From a virus, in the IMG/VR virus record IMGVR_UViG_3300036826_000384, positions 1 through 27,187 of that record: 27,187 nt of DNA. The stretch is one strand, 5' to 3'. Numbering within the stretch: position 1 is the stretch's first letter; every line of letters begins with the position of its first letter. The position numbers and the translations under genes are program-made. Of the stretch, positions 15,233-21,519 are shown piece by piece. Below the pieces are notes generated by a model that was given only the letters and a program-made list of their open reading frames with translations, made no database searches and was not told the DNA's origin.

Positions 15233-16041
15233 GCCGCATCCCCGTAGAGGGCGTCCACCACTTGATGGGCGACGGGCTCCGGTCGCACATAGCGCATCGT
15301 CGTGGCGATCTCGCTGTGGCGCATGAGACGCTGCACGACGACGACGTTGTCGTGGGAGCTGGCCATCGCCGCGTTGGCGAAGCTGTGGCGCAGGTCGTGT
15401 GGTCGTGCCTCGATGCCGAGACGGCGCATCAGGGTGCGCAGCCGGCAGCCGACGGCGGGTCCGTCGCGGTAGGGCAGCAGCCGGCCGTGCCGTGGCCAGT
15501 TGGCGAGCTCGGCGGCCAACGGCGCGGCGAGTGGGATCACGTCGGTGCGGCCGCCCTTGCCGGTCACGGTGAGCCAACGGCCGTCGAGGTCGACGTGCTC
15601 GCCGCGGACTGCGGCGATCTCGCTGATGCGCAGGCCGGCCCACGCGGCGAGCAGGACGGCGAGGCGGTCGGCTGCGGTCGCGTTCGACAGCAGCCGGCGC
15701 ACGTCGGCGGCTGGGACCGGCGTCGAGCGTCGCCGCGGGATCTTCGGGGCGTCGAGCAGTTCGGTCGGGTCGTTGTCGAGCAGGCCGCGCCGTTTCGCGA
15801 AGAAGCACAGCATGTGGATGTCGGAACGGACGGAGTAGCGGGACTGGGGTGACGGCCAGCGGGCGAGGAAGGTTTCGAGCTGCTCGACGGTGGCGGTGGC
15901 GAGCTGGGCGTCGTGGATGGTGAGGAAGTCGAGCCACAGGCCGAGGGACCATGCCCGGCGGTCCGTCGTGCGCCGCGAGAAGCCGCGGACGTGCTGGTGG
16001 GCGGTGTACTGGTCGATGAGGTCGATGTCACTCATGCGCAT
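15229..16041 (-). CDS. int: Tyrosine recombinase (integrase)
   Basis: Integrates and excises the prophage. 270 aa. The N-terminal SAM-like core-binding domain spans about residues 5-95. The catalytic domain contains all family residues: Arg138 (GLRISE), Lys162 (TGKGGRTD), His215 and Arg218 (HDLRHS), His242 (LMRHSEIATTMRYV) and the nucleophile Tyr251. This XerC/D-like form lacks a long N-terminal arm-binding domain. Start ATG 16041 is used; ATG 16035 is a close alternative. The gene lies in a leftward operon behind a repressor and before a small HTH protein. The attachment site normally near int was not recognised. Confidence 0.92.
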   Translation of the reverse strand: MRMSDIDLIDQYTAHQHVRGFSRRTTDRRAWSLGLWLDFLTIHDAQLATATVEQLETFLARWPSPQSRYSVRSDIHMLCFFAKRRGLLDNDPTELLDAPKIPRRRSTPVPAADVRRLLSNATAADRLAVLLAAWAGLRISEIAAVRGEHVDLDGRWLTVTGKGGRTDVIPLAAPLAAELANWPRHGRLLPYRDGPAVGCRLRTLMRRLGIEARPHDLRHSFANAAMASSHDNVVVVQRLMRHSEIATTMRYVRPEPVAHQVVDALYGDAA

Positions 16042-16053
16042 GTCATCGGCCGT

Positions 16054-16449
16054 TCAGGCGGCCGGGCGTAGTGCCCTCACGCTGGGGTTTCCGCCATACC
16101 AATTGGTAGATGACGACAATCTGCGCAGCTCCCTGATTGCTTCAGGATCTGGTCCGTCGTCTGGTCCAAGCCCGAGCTCAGCCGGATCGAGCGAGTAGAG
16201 GATCGTCAGCAGATAGGCGTTCCATCGGCGCACTCGGTCATGGGGCGCCACGGTGAGCGTCTCCAGCCGTCCGATCGTCGTGTAATCGATCGGTCGACGG
16301 GTGACGCCGGCCATCCACGTAGCGGCCCGCTGAAGGGTGAGGCGAGAGCCGGCCGCCGTCGTCAGCCGAGCACGGCGGAGTCGCTCCCCCCACGTCTCGG
16401 GCGGCAGCTTCCGAAGCCTTCCTGCCGCCGGCCGAGCTAGTTCAGTCAT
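16054..16449 (-). CDS. Leftward phage repressor-type DNA-binding protein
   Basis: A 131-aa protein. ETWGERLRRARLTTAAG followed by RLTLQRAATWMAG is a Cro/CI-like helix-turn-helix start. A recognition helix region (RPIDYTTIGRLETL) and a C-terminal part of unknown fold follow. The start ATG 16449 is preferred over ATG 16455 because a CATACT -10 box lies at the position expected for a leaderless transcript. It is transcribed towards the integrase and divergently from another XRE gene, the standard lysis-lysogeny switch layout. Which of the two is the true lysogenic repressor is not certain. Confidence 0.72.
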   Translation of the reverse strand: MTELARPAAGRLRKLPPETWGERLRRARLTTAAGSRLTLQRAATWMAGVTRRPIDYTTIGRLETLTVAPHDRVRRWNAYLLTILYSLDPAELGLGPDDGPDPEAIRELRRLSSSTNWYGGNPSVRALRPAA

Positions 16450-16511
16450 GCGCATCAGTATGCGCACGCACAGGCTTGCGTCGCAACTGGGCCGCTGCCA
16501 TGATGGGTTGG
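16449..16511. promoter_or_regulatory. Divergent promoter-operator region of the genetic switch
   Basis: An inverted repeat TGCGCAT-CAGT-ATGCGCA occupies 16449-16466. A second one, ACGCA...TGCGT, occupies 16466-16481. Leftward elements: -35 TTGCGA (complement of 16481-16486), 18-nt spacer, -10 CATACT (complement of 16457-16462), start codon at 16449. Rightward elements: -35 TTGCGT (16476-16481), 17-nt spacer, -10 CATGAT (16499-16504), start codon GTG 16511. Both start codons fall where transcription should begin, suggesting leaderless mRNAs, and both repeats overlap promoter elements. Promoter matches are only 3-4 of 6, so this is a model. Confidence 0.5.
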
Positions 16512-16738
16512 TGCCTATTTCTGCATCGGCATCTCTAGGAGCGACGCTGCGCCGACTCCGCTCCGAACGATCGATGACCGTCGAGACGCTGGCAGAGCGA
16601 AGCGGCGTGTCCAATCGCACGATCGTCTACATCGAGGCTGGTGGCGCAAATCCGCGCCTCGACATCGTCGAAGCCATCGCCCAGGCGCTCGGCATCCCGG
16701 TGTCGGACCTGCTGAGCGCCGAGCGGGCCGCGTCGTGA
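16511..16738 (+). CDS. XRE-family HTH regulator (Cro-like)
   Basis: A 75-aa protein that is nearly all helix-turn-helix: LGATLRRLRSERSMTVETLA, then ERSGVSNRTIVYIEAGGANP and a closing helix. The signature is that of single-domain XRE regulators. Start GTG 16511 coincides with the expected transcription start of the rightward promoter; no ribosome site is visible. Its TGA overlaps the next start as GTGA. As first gene of the early rightward operon it is probably Cro-like or the repressor of leftward transcription. Confidence 0.8.
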   Translation: MPISASASLGATLRRLRSERSMTVETLAERSGVSNRTIVYIEAGGANPRLDIVEAIAQALGIPVSDLLSAERAAS

Positions 16739-17406
16739 GCCCGGACGACGCCGAGGAGTTCACCCAGACCCTCGGTCAGATCGGCGGCGGCCTGTGGCGA
16801 CAGATCGCCTGGGCCGACCGCCAAGGCATCCCCGCCGCTCTCGGCCTGACGACGCGTGAGTGGGTCGAGCAGCGCATCGGCGGCTACGTCCGTCTCGCCA
16901 TCCCGGAGCGTCGCGAGGCGGTCGCCGAGCTGACCGCGGAGGGCATGTCGCAGCGCGACGTCGCCGACGTGCTCGGGGTCGGCAAGACGACGATCGTCCG
17001 CGATCTCTGTGGTCCAGATGGACCACCCGATGGTGGCCAGCAGGTCGAACAGGTCCCGGCTGGTCCATCTGGACCGCCTCTGTCGGATCGGTTCGCGCCG
17101 GACCTCAACGCCTACGTCGGCGACCTCCTCGACGACGCCGTCACCGCCGCGGCCGGCCCCGACCGACCTGACGAACCACCCCAGTGGGAGCGGCTGCGCA
17201 CCGAGGGCCACGACGTCACGATCCTCGCCCGCCGCCTCGCCGCCTCCCTCGACGACATGCCCCACCCATCCGAAGCGACCTGGGTGCCGCTGTCGGTCGC
17301 CGCGTCCCGTGCCGCCGCCGACGAGATGCTCGCCGCCCTCGACGCGTGGATCACAGCGATCACCGCCATCCAGCCACCCACCGACCGTCGACTGCGAGCA
17401 CTGTGA
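16735..17406 (+). CDS. HTH protein with GP-rich linker, unknown role
   Basis: 223 aa. A helix-turn-helix lies at about residues 60-90 (ERREAVAELTAEGMSQRDVA, then DVLGVGKTTIVRDL), similar to ParB-type or resolvase-type HTH. A linker with GPDGPP and GPSGPP follows, and then a helical C-terminal domain with AWITAITAIQP near the end. The linker DNA contains two TGGTCCA-NN-TGGACC palindromes. It may be an early regulator, or a partition or replication accessory protein; no partner gene for a partition system is seen. GTGA overlaps mark both its start and the region of its stop. Confidence 0.68.
   Translation: MSPDDAEEFTQTLGQIGGGLWRQIAWADRQGIPAALGLTTREWVEQRIGGYVRLAIPERREAVAELTAEGMSQRDVADVLGVGKTTIVRDLCGPDGPPDGGQQVEQVPAGPSGPPLSDRFAPDLNAYVGDLLDDAVTAAAGPDRPDEPPQWERLRTEGHDVTILARRLAASLDDMPHPSEATWVPLSVAASRAAADEMLAALDAWITAITAIQPPTDRRLRAL
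17009..17075. repeat. Two similar palindromes inside the HTH gene
   Basis: Site 1 (17009-17026) has perfect 8-bp arms, GTGGTCCA and TGGACCAC, around GA. Site 2 (17062-17075) has 6-bp arms, GGTCCA and TGGACC, around TC. The centres are about 51 nt apart. They encode the GPDGPP and GPSGPP repeats, so protein-level repetition may explain them, but the extended dyad of site 1 also allows a binding site. Confidence 0.4.
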
Positions 17407-17868
17407 TGCGTCACGACCCACCCGAACCGGAGTCAGCCGAGCCCGACGACGCCCCCACCCTGCCAAGGATGTGGAAGTCGCTCGGCGGCTGGATGCGCGC
17501 CTGGTGCGACCGCTTCGCCGGGCCCGGCCCGTGGTCGGCCGGCGACCTCGCCGACCAGGCCGTCCCCGACGTGCCGTTCGGGCTCGTCCGCGATGCCCTG
17601 CGGCCGCAGCTCACCACGTACGCCAGAGCCTGGCTGAAAGGTCGCGGCGTCACCGTGCCGGCGCACGAGACCGGCACCACCAAGCAGGCCGAGACCTACG
17701 CCTACGAGCAGCTCACCCTCGACATCGCGGTGGAGCATCTGCGGTTCCTCGACGAGAAGGTCGATCTGTCGCGCCGGGCGTTGCGCGCCGAGGCCGAGGA
17801 CTGCGCGGCGGCTCGGGATCGACGTCGATGTGCTCCTCACCGCGGCCAAGCTGAGGAACGTCTCGTGA
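17406..17868 (+). pseudogene. Unknown early protein gene, probably frameshifted near its 3' end
   Basis: ATG 17406 opens a frame encoding MRHDPPEPESAEPDDAPTLP, then WKSLGGWMRAWCDRFAG and ending in a long helix (LTLDIAVEHLRFLDEKVDLS). Up to about 17,805 this frame has strong G/C third positions. After it, the pattern moves to the +1 frame, which reads RRLGIDVDVLLTAAKLRNVS and stops at TGA 17866-17868, overlapping the next GTG start as GTGA just as other neighbours do. In the original frame the same DNA gives Arg-rich sequence with A/T third positions. A one-base insertion (mutation or sequencing error) or a +1 recoding event near 17,800-17,812 explains this. No family recognised. Confidence 0.55.
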
Positions 17869-18305
17869 CCGGCGGGTTGACCGTTGCCCAGATACGGGCC
17901 GCCGAACGCCTCGACGACGTGATCGAGTCCCGCTGGGGTGACCGGGCCGCCGAACGCCTCTATCGCCTGTCGCGCCGAGACCTACTGCGACGCCTGGAGA
18001 TGCTGGATCAGCAACGCCAACGCCTGGTTGTGCAGCTCGACGATCTTGATCGTCGTCGCCGCGACCTCACGCAGCACGCCGACCAGATCCGGCCCAGCCT
18101 CACTCCAGGACTGTTCGGCGCCGAGGTAGTCGGCAAGGCTCTGGCCCTGGCGGTTCGCCTCGGTGATGCGTGCAAGCGCGGCGCGCAGATCGTCGTCACT
18201 CATCGCCGGAGCGTAGAGACGGTCCCCACCAGGTCCGGTCCCGGCGTCGCTGCGGTCACTCACAGCGGCGCCGGGGCCGACACCAACCAGCGGGGCGTGT
18301 CGTGA
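17865..18305 (+). CDS. Coiled-coil early protein of unknown function
   Basis: GTG 17865 overlaps the putative corrected stop of the previous gene, and the TGA at 18303-18305 overlaps the next GTG. The 146-aa product starts TGGLTVAQIRAAERLDDVIE and has a long heptad-like helix (LLRRLEMLDQQRQRLVVQLD). Its first 40 codons have clear coding bias. From 17,985 onward the bias is poorer, and in part of the interval it favours the opposite strand, where a 73-aa frame lies. The stop-start overlaps at both ends argue for the forward gene. No family recognised. Confidence 0.5.
   Translation: MTGGLTVAQIRAAERLDDVIESRWGDRAAERLYRLSRRDLLRRLEMLDQQRQRLVVQLDDLDRRRRDLTQHADQIRPSLTPGLFGAEVVGKALALAVRLGDACKRGAQIVVTHRRSVETVPTRSGPGVAAVTHSGAGADTNQRGVS
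17982..18203 (-). CDS. Possible antisense 73-aa protein
   Basis: The reverse frame from ATG 18203 reads MSDDDLRAALARITEANRQG, with later SWSEAGPDLVGVLREVAA and IKIVELHNQALALLIQHLQA. It is a soluble, helical, well-balanced sequence. Between 17,985 and 18,080 almost every third codon position on this strand is G or C, better than for the forward frame. A GTG at 18263 could extend it by 20 residues. It would be the only leftward gene inside the early operon, so it may be a decayed insert, an overlapping antisense gene or a GC-rich artefact. Confidence 0.35.
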   Translation of the reverse strand: MSDDDLRAALARITEANRQGQSLADYLGAEQSWSEAGPDLVGVLREVAATTIKIVELHNQALALLIQHLQASQ

Positions 18306-18463
18306 CCGCCGGCGAGCTCGACGCCCTGGCGGTGGTGCAGGCGTCGATTAGGGCCTGCTATGAGATCGCCGCTTCCAGAACCCACCTCTGGGAGCCGGCG
18401 CCGGCCCCACCCCGCCCGGAGGGCGCCCCGACTGCCTCGGGTTCCAGGCGGGGTGGGGCATGA
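18302..18463 (+). CDS. Small early protein of unknown function
   Basis: A 53-aa product with a GTGA overlap at its start and an ATGA overlap at its end, in line with the operon pattern. The N-terminus is a helix (AGELDALAVVQASIRACYEI) and the rest is Pro/Ala/Arg-rich and likely flexible. No motif recognised. Translation is inferred from the overlaps. Confidence 0.5.
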   Translation: MTAGELDALAVVQASIRACYEIAASRTHLWEPAPAPPRPEGAPTASGSRRGGA

Positions 18464-18846
18464 CCGCCCGGGCGGACGGGGCCGCCGCCACGACGAGTAC
18501 CGCCCGTCCAGCGGCGGCCCCACCCGAACCCACCGAAGCCGAGATGATGCGCGCCATCCTGGAGGCCGCCAAGGTGCTGCACTTCCGTGTCGCCCACTTC
18601 CGGGCCGGGCGCACCCTGCACGGCTGGCGCACCCCCGTCGAAGGCGACCCCGGCTTCGTCGACGCCGTCATGGTCCAGCCCTCCACCGGCCGCTGCTTCT
18701 TCGTCGAGCTGAAAGCCCGCCGCGGCCGCCTCACCCCCGACCAGGAACGCTGGGGGTTCGACCTCGCCGCCACCGGCCAACGCTGGATCGTCTGCCGCGG
18801 CCGCGCCGGCCTCACCGCCCTCCTCGACGAGATGGCGGCGCCATGA
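18460..18846 (+). CDS. VRR-NUC domain nuclease
   Basis: 128 aa. The PD-(D/E)xK core of VRR-NUC proteins is visible: Glu27 in the first helix, Asp68 in GDPGFVDAV, and Glu83 and Lys85 in FFVELKARRG. LTPDQERW with Gln95 and a closing helix after TGQRWIVCRG follow. Family members cut branched or flapped DNA, and phages often carry one in the early region for replication or recombination. A short unstructured Ala/Pro/Thr N-terminus precedes the domain. Strong assignment. Confidence 0.88.
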   Translation: MTARADGAAATTSTARPAAAPPEPTEAEMMRAILEAAKVLHFRVAHFRAGRTLHGWRTPVEGDPGFVDAVMVQPSTGRCFFVELKARRGRLTPDQERWGFDLAATGQRWIVCRGRAGLTALLDEMAAP

Positions 18847-19010
18847 GCCGCGAGATCGTCGTCGGGCGTGACGGCCGCCTCTACGTCATCGACGGGGTAC
18901 CCGGCGCCTACGACGTCCACGCCGTCGACGAAGAATCGATCGCCCGCTACACCCACAAGTTCGAGGCCCGCCGCGACCTCATGCACGGCCGGCTCGAGGC
19001 GCCGTCGTGA
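18843..19010 (+). CDS. Small early protein of unknown function
   Basis: A 55-aa product overlapping the nuclease stop as ATGA and the next start as GTGA. It begins with two short strands (EIVVGRDGRLYVIDGV) and ends in a helix (ESIARYTHKFEARRDLMHGR). No known motif. Its place between the nuclease and a basic protein is the only clue to function. Confidence 0.58.
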   Translation: MSREIVVGRDGRLYVIDGVPGAYDVHAVDEESIARYTHKFEARRDLMHGRLEAPS

Positions 19011-19339
19011 GCCGTGTGTCGGCGGCCGAGCGTTCACGGCGGGCCGCCGCCGCCCGGGCAGCCCGGATCGCCGCCACCCGGTCAACGACCCGCCCCGGGT
19101 CCGAGACCACCACCCTGACCGTCGGCGACCGGGTCCGTGTCCGACGTCGAGAGGGCCGTTCCGGCACTTGGGCACGCTACGACGGCCGCGACGGGGTCGT
19201 CGTGGCAGTCAACCGCCAGACGTTCCCAAACGGGTTTGAATACGTCGAGGTCGGCGTGTCGTGGGCGCCAGGCGCCGACCTGGCGAGGACCGCCACCGAC
19301 GCCTGGTTCCGGGCCGACGAGCTCGAGGCCCTGACGTGA
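19007..19339 (+). CDS. Basic N-terminus plus SH3/KOW-like small protein
   Basis: 110 aa. The first 30 residues are Arg/Ala-rich and helical (SAAERSRRAAAARAARIAAT). The remainder, LTVGDRVRVRRREGRSGTWA, then YDGRDGVVVAVNRQ and FEYVEVGVSW, looks like a small beta barrel of the KOW/SH3 type that binds nucleic acid or protein. Early operon, GTGA overlaps at both ends. Function unknown; DNA or RNA binding is a reasonable inference from charge. Confidence 0.6.
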   Translation: MSRVSAAERSRRAAAARAARIAATRSTTRPGSETTTLTVGDRVRVRRREGRSGTWARYDGRDGVVVAVNRQTFPNGFEYVEVGVSWAPGADLARTATDAWFRADELEALT

Positions 19340-19539
19340 GCGCCGAGTTCGTCACCGGTGAACTGCTGTCGTCGGGCCGCACCGGCGTCATCGTCACCAT
19401 CCCCGACATGCTGACCGCGGTCCAGGCCGACGATCTTCGCTGCCAGCTCGAAGAGCGCTTCCCGGGCGTCACCTTCGCCGTCGTCAGCCGCTGCAGCGGC
19501 GTCGCCACCTTCACCTTCGACGACGAGGCCCCGTCGTGA
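19336..19539 (+). CDS. 67-aa early protein of unknown function
   Basis: GTG start in a GTGA overlap; ends in another GTGA overlap. The product (FVTGELLSSGRTGVIVTIPD, then LTAVQADDLRCQLEERFPGV and TFAVVSRCSG) alternates strand-helix-strand, consistent with a small alpha/beta fold. No motif recognised. Confidence 0.58.
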   Translation: MSAEFVTGELLSSGRTGVIVTIPDMLTAVQADDLRCQLEERFPGVTFAVVSRCSGVATFTFDDEAPS

Positions 19540-19706
19540 GCGCCGGCTGGGTTGATGCCGGCTGGACGATCGCCGCCGGCGCCCTCACCGTCGCCGTCAT
19601 CGTCGTGGTGCTCGTGCTCACCGAGAAACTGCGGGCGCCAATTGTGCGCGACGACGACACGGGTACGTGGCGTGCCGCTCCCCGATATGGCAGGCAGCGG
19701 CGATGA
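19536..19706 (+). CDS. Single-pass membrane protein, 56 aa
   Basis: GTG 19536 overlaps the previous stop. One transmembrane helix (TIAAGALTVAVIVVVLVLTE) follows a short outside segment, with a basic cytosolic tail ending YGRQRR. It is the last gene before the pentamer array. The first TGGCAGGC box of the array type lies at 19688-19695, inside its last codons. It may act in superinfection exclusion or membrane anchoring; nothing specific is shown. Confidence 0.6.
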   Translation: MSAGWVDAGWTIAAGALTVAVIVVVLVLTEKLRAPIVRDDDTGTWRAAPRYGRQRR

Positions 19707-19720
19707 GGCAGGGCGCGGAT

Positions 19721-20361
19721 TTGCCAGGGTACGCCGGGGCCGGGTCGGCCATGGCTTGGTTCGGCGTGGCGCGCTGCGGCAGGGCACGGTTCGCCATGCC
19801 ACGGCTCGGCGGGGCGAGACAAGGTTCGCTGCGGCATGGTGTGGCAGGCACGGCATGGTGAGCGAAGGCATGGTCTGGCCGGCCCGGCCCCGCCTGGGCC
19901 CGCTGCGCTGTGGCAGGCGAGGCCTGGCGCGGAGCGGCGCGGCGGGGCGTGCCTCGCTGCGGCGCGGCGAGGCGTGGCGCGGCCGGGCCGGGCCCGGCTC
20001 GGTGTGGCAGGCGAGGCTGGGCCGGGCGGGGCCGGGCCCGGCTGGGCTGGGCTTGGCCCGGCATGGTGTGGCAGGTGAGGCCCGGCGAGGCACGGCCTGG
20101 CGAGGCCAGGCGGGGCATGGCGCGCTCTGGTGTGGCAGGCGCGGTGCGTCATGCACCGGCGTGGCGAGGCGTGGTGGGCACAGTCGAGTCGAGCGTTGGC
20201 AGGCACGGCCGGGCGTGGCAGGACGCGGCTGGGCCCGGCGGGGCGAGGCTAGGCCGGGCGAGTCGAGGTGTGGCAGGCGAGGCCGGGCGTGGCCCGGCGC
20301 GGCGGGGCCCGGCGCGGCTGGGCGAGCCGTCGCATGGCAGGTGTTCGGGTGGCTGGCAGGC
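19721..20361. repeat. Pentanucleotide (NNGGY) array with GTGGCAGGY boxes
   Basis: About 640 bp with no convincing gene. From TTGCC at 19721 the sequence parses almost wholly into 5-mers with G at position 3, G or C at 4 and C or T at 5, the first two bases being variable. The register is reset by a 4-mer inside boxes of the form GTGGC-AGGY. Box TGGCAGG starts are 19842, 19911, 20005, 20069, 20133, 20197, 20271, 20335 and 20354, plus 20216. An isolated one is at 19688. All neighbouring distances equal 5n+4, and 64 nt occurs four times. Both strands have open frames here, but the unit is not a multiple of three and the frames are compositional artefacts. The + strand is G-rich with quadruplex-type runs, for example at 20019-20036. 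Confidence 0.85.
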
Positions 20362-20459
20362 ATCGACGTTCGAGCCGTCGACACCCACCGGCCACCACGG
20401 TGGCCGAACGCCCCGGCAGAGGGCGTCACAACCAAGGCAACCATGAAGGGTAAACGACC

Positions 20460-21068
20460 ATGCCATCCGACAGTGACCCGATGGAGATCCGCACCCAACG
20501 GATCGACACCATCATCGTCCCGATCCGCGGGGTGTCCCCGCTGATCGTGTCCCGCTTCGACGAGAAGGCCAAGGAGCTGATGCTCGCCGCCCAACAGTCG
20601 AAGACCCGCAAGACGAAGGAGCCGAAGGACCCGGACAAGGAGTACGAGCGGCGCCGCTACCGGCTCCCCGACGGCCGTGACGGGTTCCCGGCGGTCGGGT
20701 TCAAGGCGGCGATCGTCGGCGGTGCCCGCCTGTTCGACGGGGTCACCATGACCGCCCTCAAGACCCAGCTCTACGTCCACGGCGACGGCCCTGACCTACT
20801 CGTCGCGATCAACGGTGACGTCCACATGCGCGAGGACACGGTGCGAGTCGGCAACGGCGTCGCCGACCTCCGCTACCGGCCGATGTATTGGCCGTGGCGA
20901 GCCGACCTGCACATCGACTTCATGCCGTCCCAGCTTTCCGCCCAGTCGGTCATCGCTCTCGTCGAGGCCGGCGGGTTCGGCGGGATCGGCGAGTGGCGGC
21001 CGTCGGCACCCAAGTCGCTCACCGGCACCTACGGCCGGTTCACCGTGGAGGACAGTTCTGATGCCTGA
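20460..21068 (+). CDS. Conserved phage protein upstream of RecT-like gene
   Basis: 202 aa. IIVPIRGVSPLIVSRFDEKA opens a beta-rich protein with a basic middle loop (KTRKTKEPKDPDKEYERRRY), GFPAVGFKAAIVGGARLFDG, and the C-terminal GGFGGIGEWRPSAPKS and GTYGRFTV. I recognise the pattern as a widespread actinophage protein without settled function, usually near annealing or replication genes. The Gly-rich G-x-G-E-W-R-P-S end recalls RAMP/Cas7-type folds, but that is only a visual likeness. Start ATG 20460 has GAAGGG about 10 nt upstream. It is the first gene after the pentamer array. Confidence 0.75.
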   Translation: MPSDSDPMEIRTQRIDTIIVPIRGVSPLIVSRFDEKAKELMLAAQQSKTRKTKEPKDPDKEYERRRYRLPDGRDGFPAVGFKAAIVGGARLFDGVTMTALKTQLYVHGDGPDLLVAINGDVHMREDTVRVGNGVADLRYRPMYWPWRADLHIDFMPSQLSAQSVIALVEAGGFGGIGEWRPSAPKSLTGTYGRFTVEDSSDA

Positions 21069-21507
21069 CGAGACGATCGTCGGCCCGGCCGACGAATACG
21101 ACGAACTGCAACAACTGTTGACCGAACTCGGCGGGCGGGTGACCGCCGAGCAGGTTCTCGAGCGGGCCCAGGATCCCGGCTCGACGTTTCATGCCCATTT
21201 CGTGTGGGACGACGGCGAAGCGGCGCACCGGTACCGGCTCCAACAGGCCGGCGCGCTGATCCGCAAATTCAAGGTCGTCCGCAACGTCGGGGGCCGCACC
21301 ATCAAGGTCGACGCGTTCGTCAAGGTGCCGGACTCGACCGACGGCTACGTCCCGGTACACGAAGCGGTGACGATGGACTGGGTCGTCCAGCAGCGCCGCA
21401 TCCGACTCATCGCGTCGATGGAACGCCTCGCCGTCGAGCTGCGCCACTGGGATGAGTTCACCACGCTCGCCGACGCCATCGACGAAGTGTTGGCGGAGGC
21501 GAACTGA
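21061..21507 (+). CDS. Conserved phage protein of unknown function
   Basis: 148 aa, overlapping the previous stop by 8 nt. Typical elements are VTAEQVLERAQDPGSTFHAH, FVWDDGEAAHRYRLQQAGAL, and a C-terminal helical part (RRIRLIASMERLAVELRHWD). The H-x-x-F-x-W-D-D-x-x-A-A pattern is common in small actinophage proteins encoded beside recombination genes. No catalytic residues can be proposed. Coupled to the previous gene, so both probably act together. Confidence 0.72.
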   Translation: MPDETIVGPADEYDELQQLLTELGGRVTAEQVLERAQDPGSTFHAHFVWDDGEAAHRYRLQQAGALIRKFKVVRNVGGRTIKVDAFVKVPDSTDGYVPVHEAVTMDWVVQQRRIRLIASMERLAVELRHWDEFTTLADAIDEVLAEAN

Positions 21508-21519
21508 TGAGAAATGGAT

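Noticed and set aside
14894-15952. A 352-aa reverse frame covering most of the integrase region
   Set aside because: Only its last 112 codons, after the GTGA overlap, have a gene-like sequence. The upstream part is the shifted shadow of integrase, full of Arg and Pro.
19842-20361. CRISPR array suggested by regular boxes about 64 nt apart
   Set aside because: The conserved box is only about 9-14 nt, the intervening sequence is itself pentameric rather than unique, and no cas genes are present.
19552-20544. A 330-aa forward frame rich in Arg, Gly, Ala and Trp across the repeat region
   Set aside because: The same tract is open in several frames on both strands. The composition follows the GGC pentamers, and the 64-nt unit breaks triplet phase, so no frame is maintained as a repeat.
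19209-20780. A reverse-strand frame of 523 aa rich in Pro, Ala and Arg
   Set aside because: It runs across real forward genes and the array. No start signal, no domain, only the complement of the GC-rich repeats.
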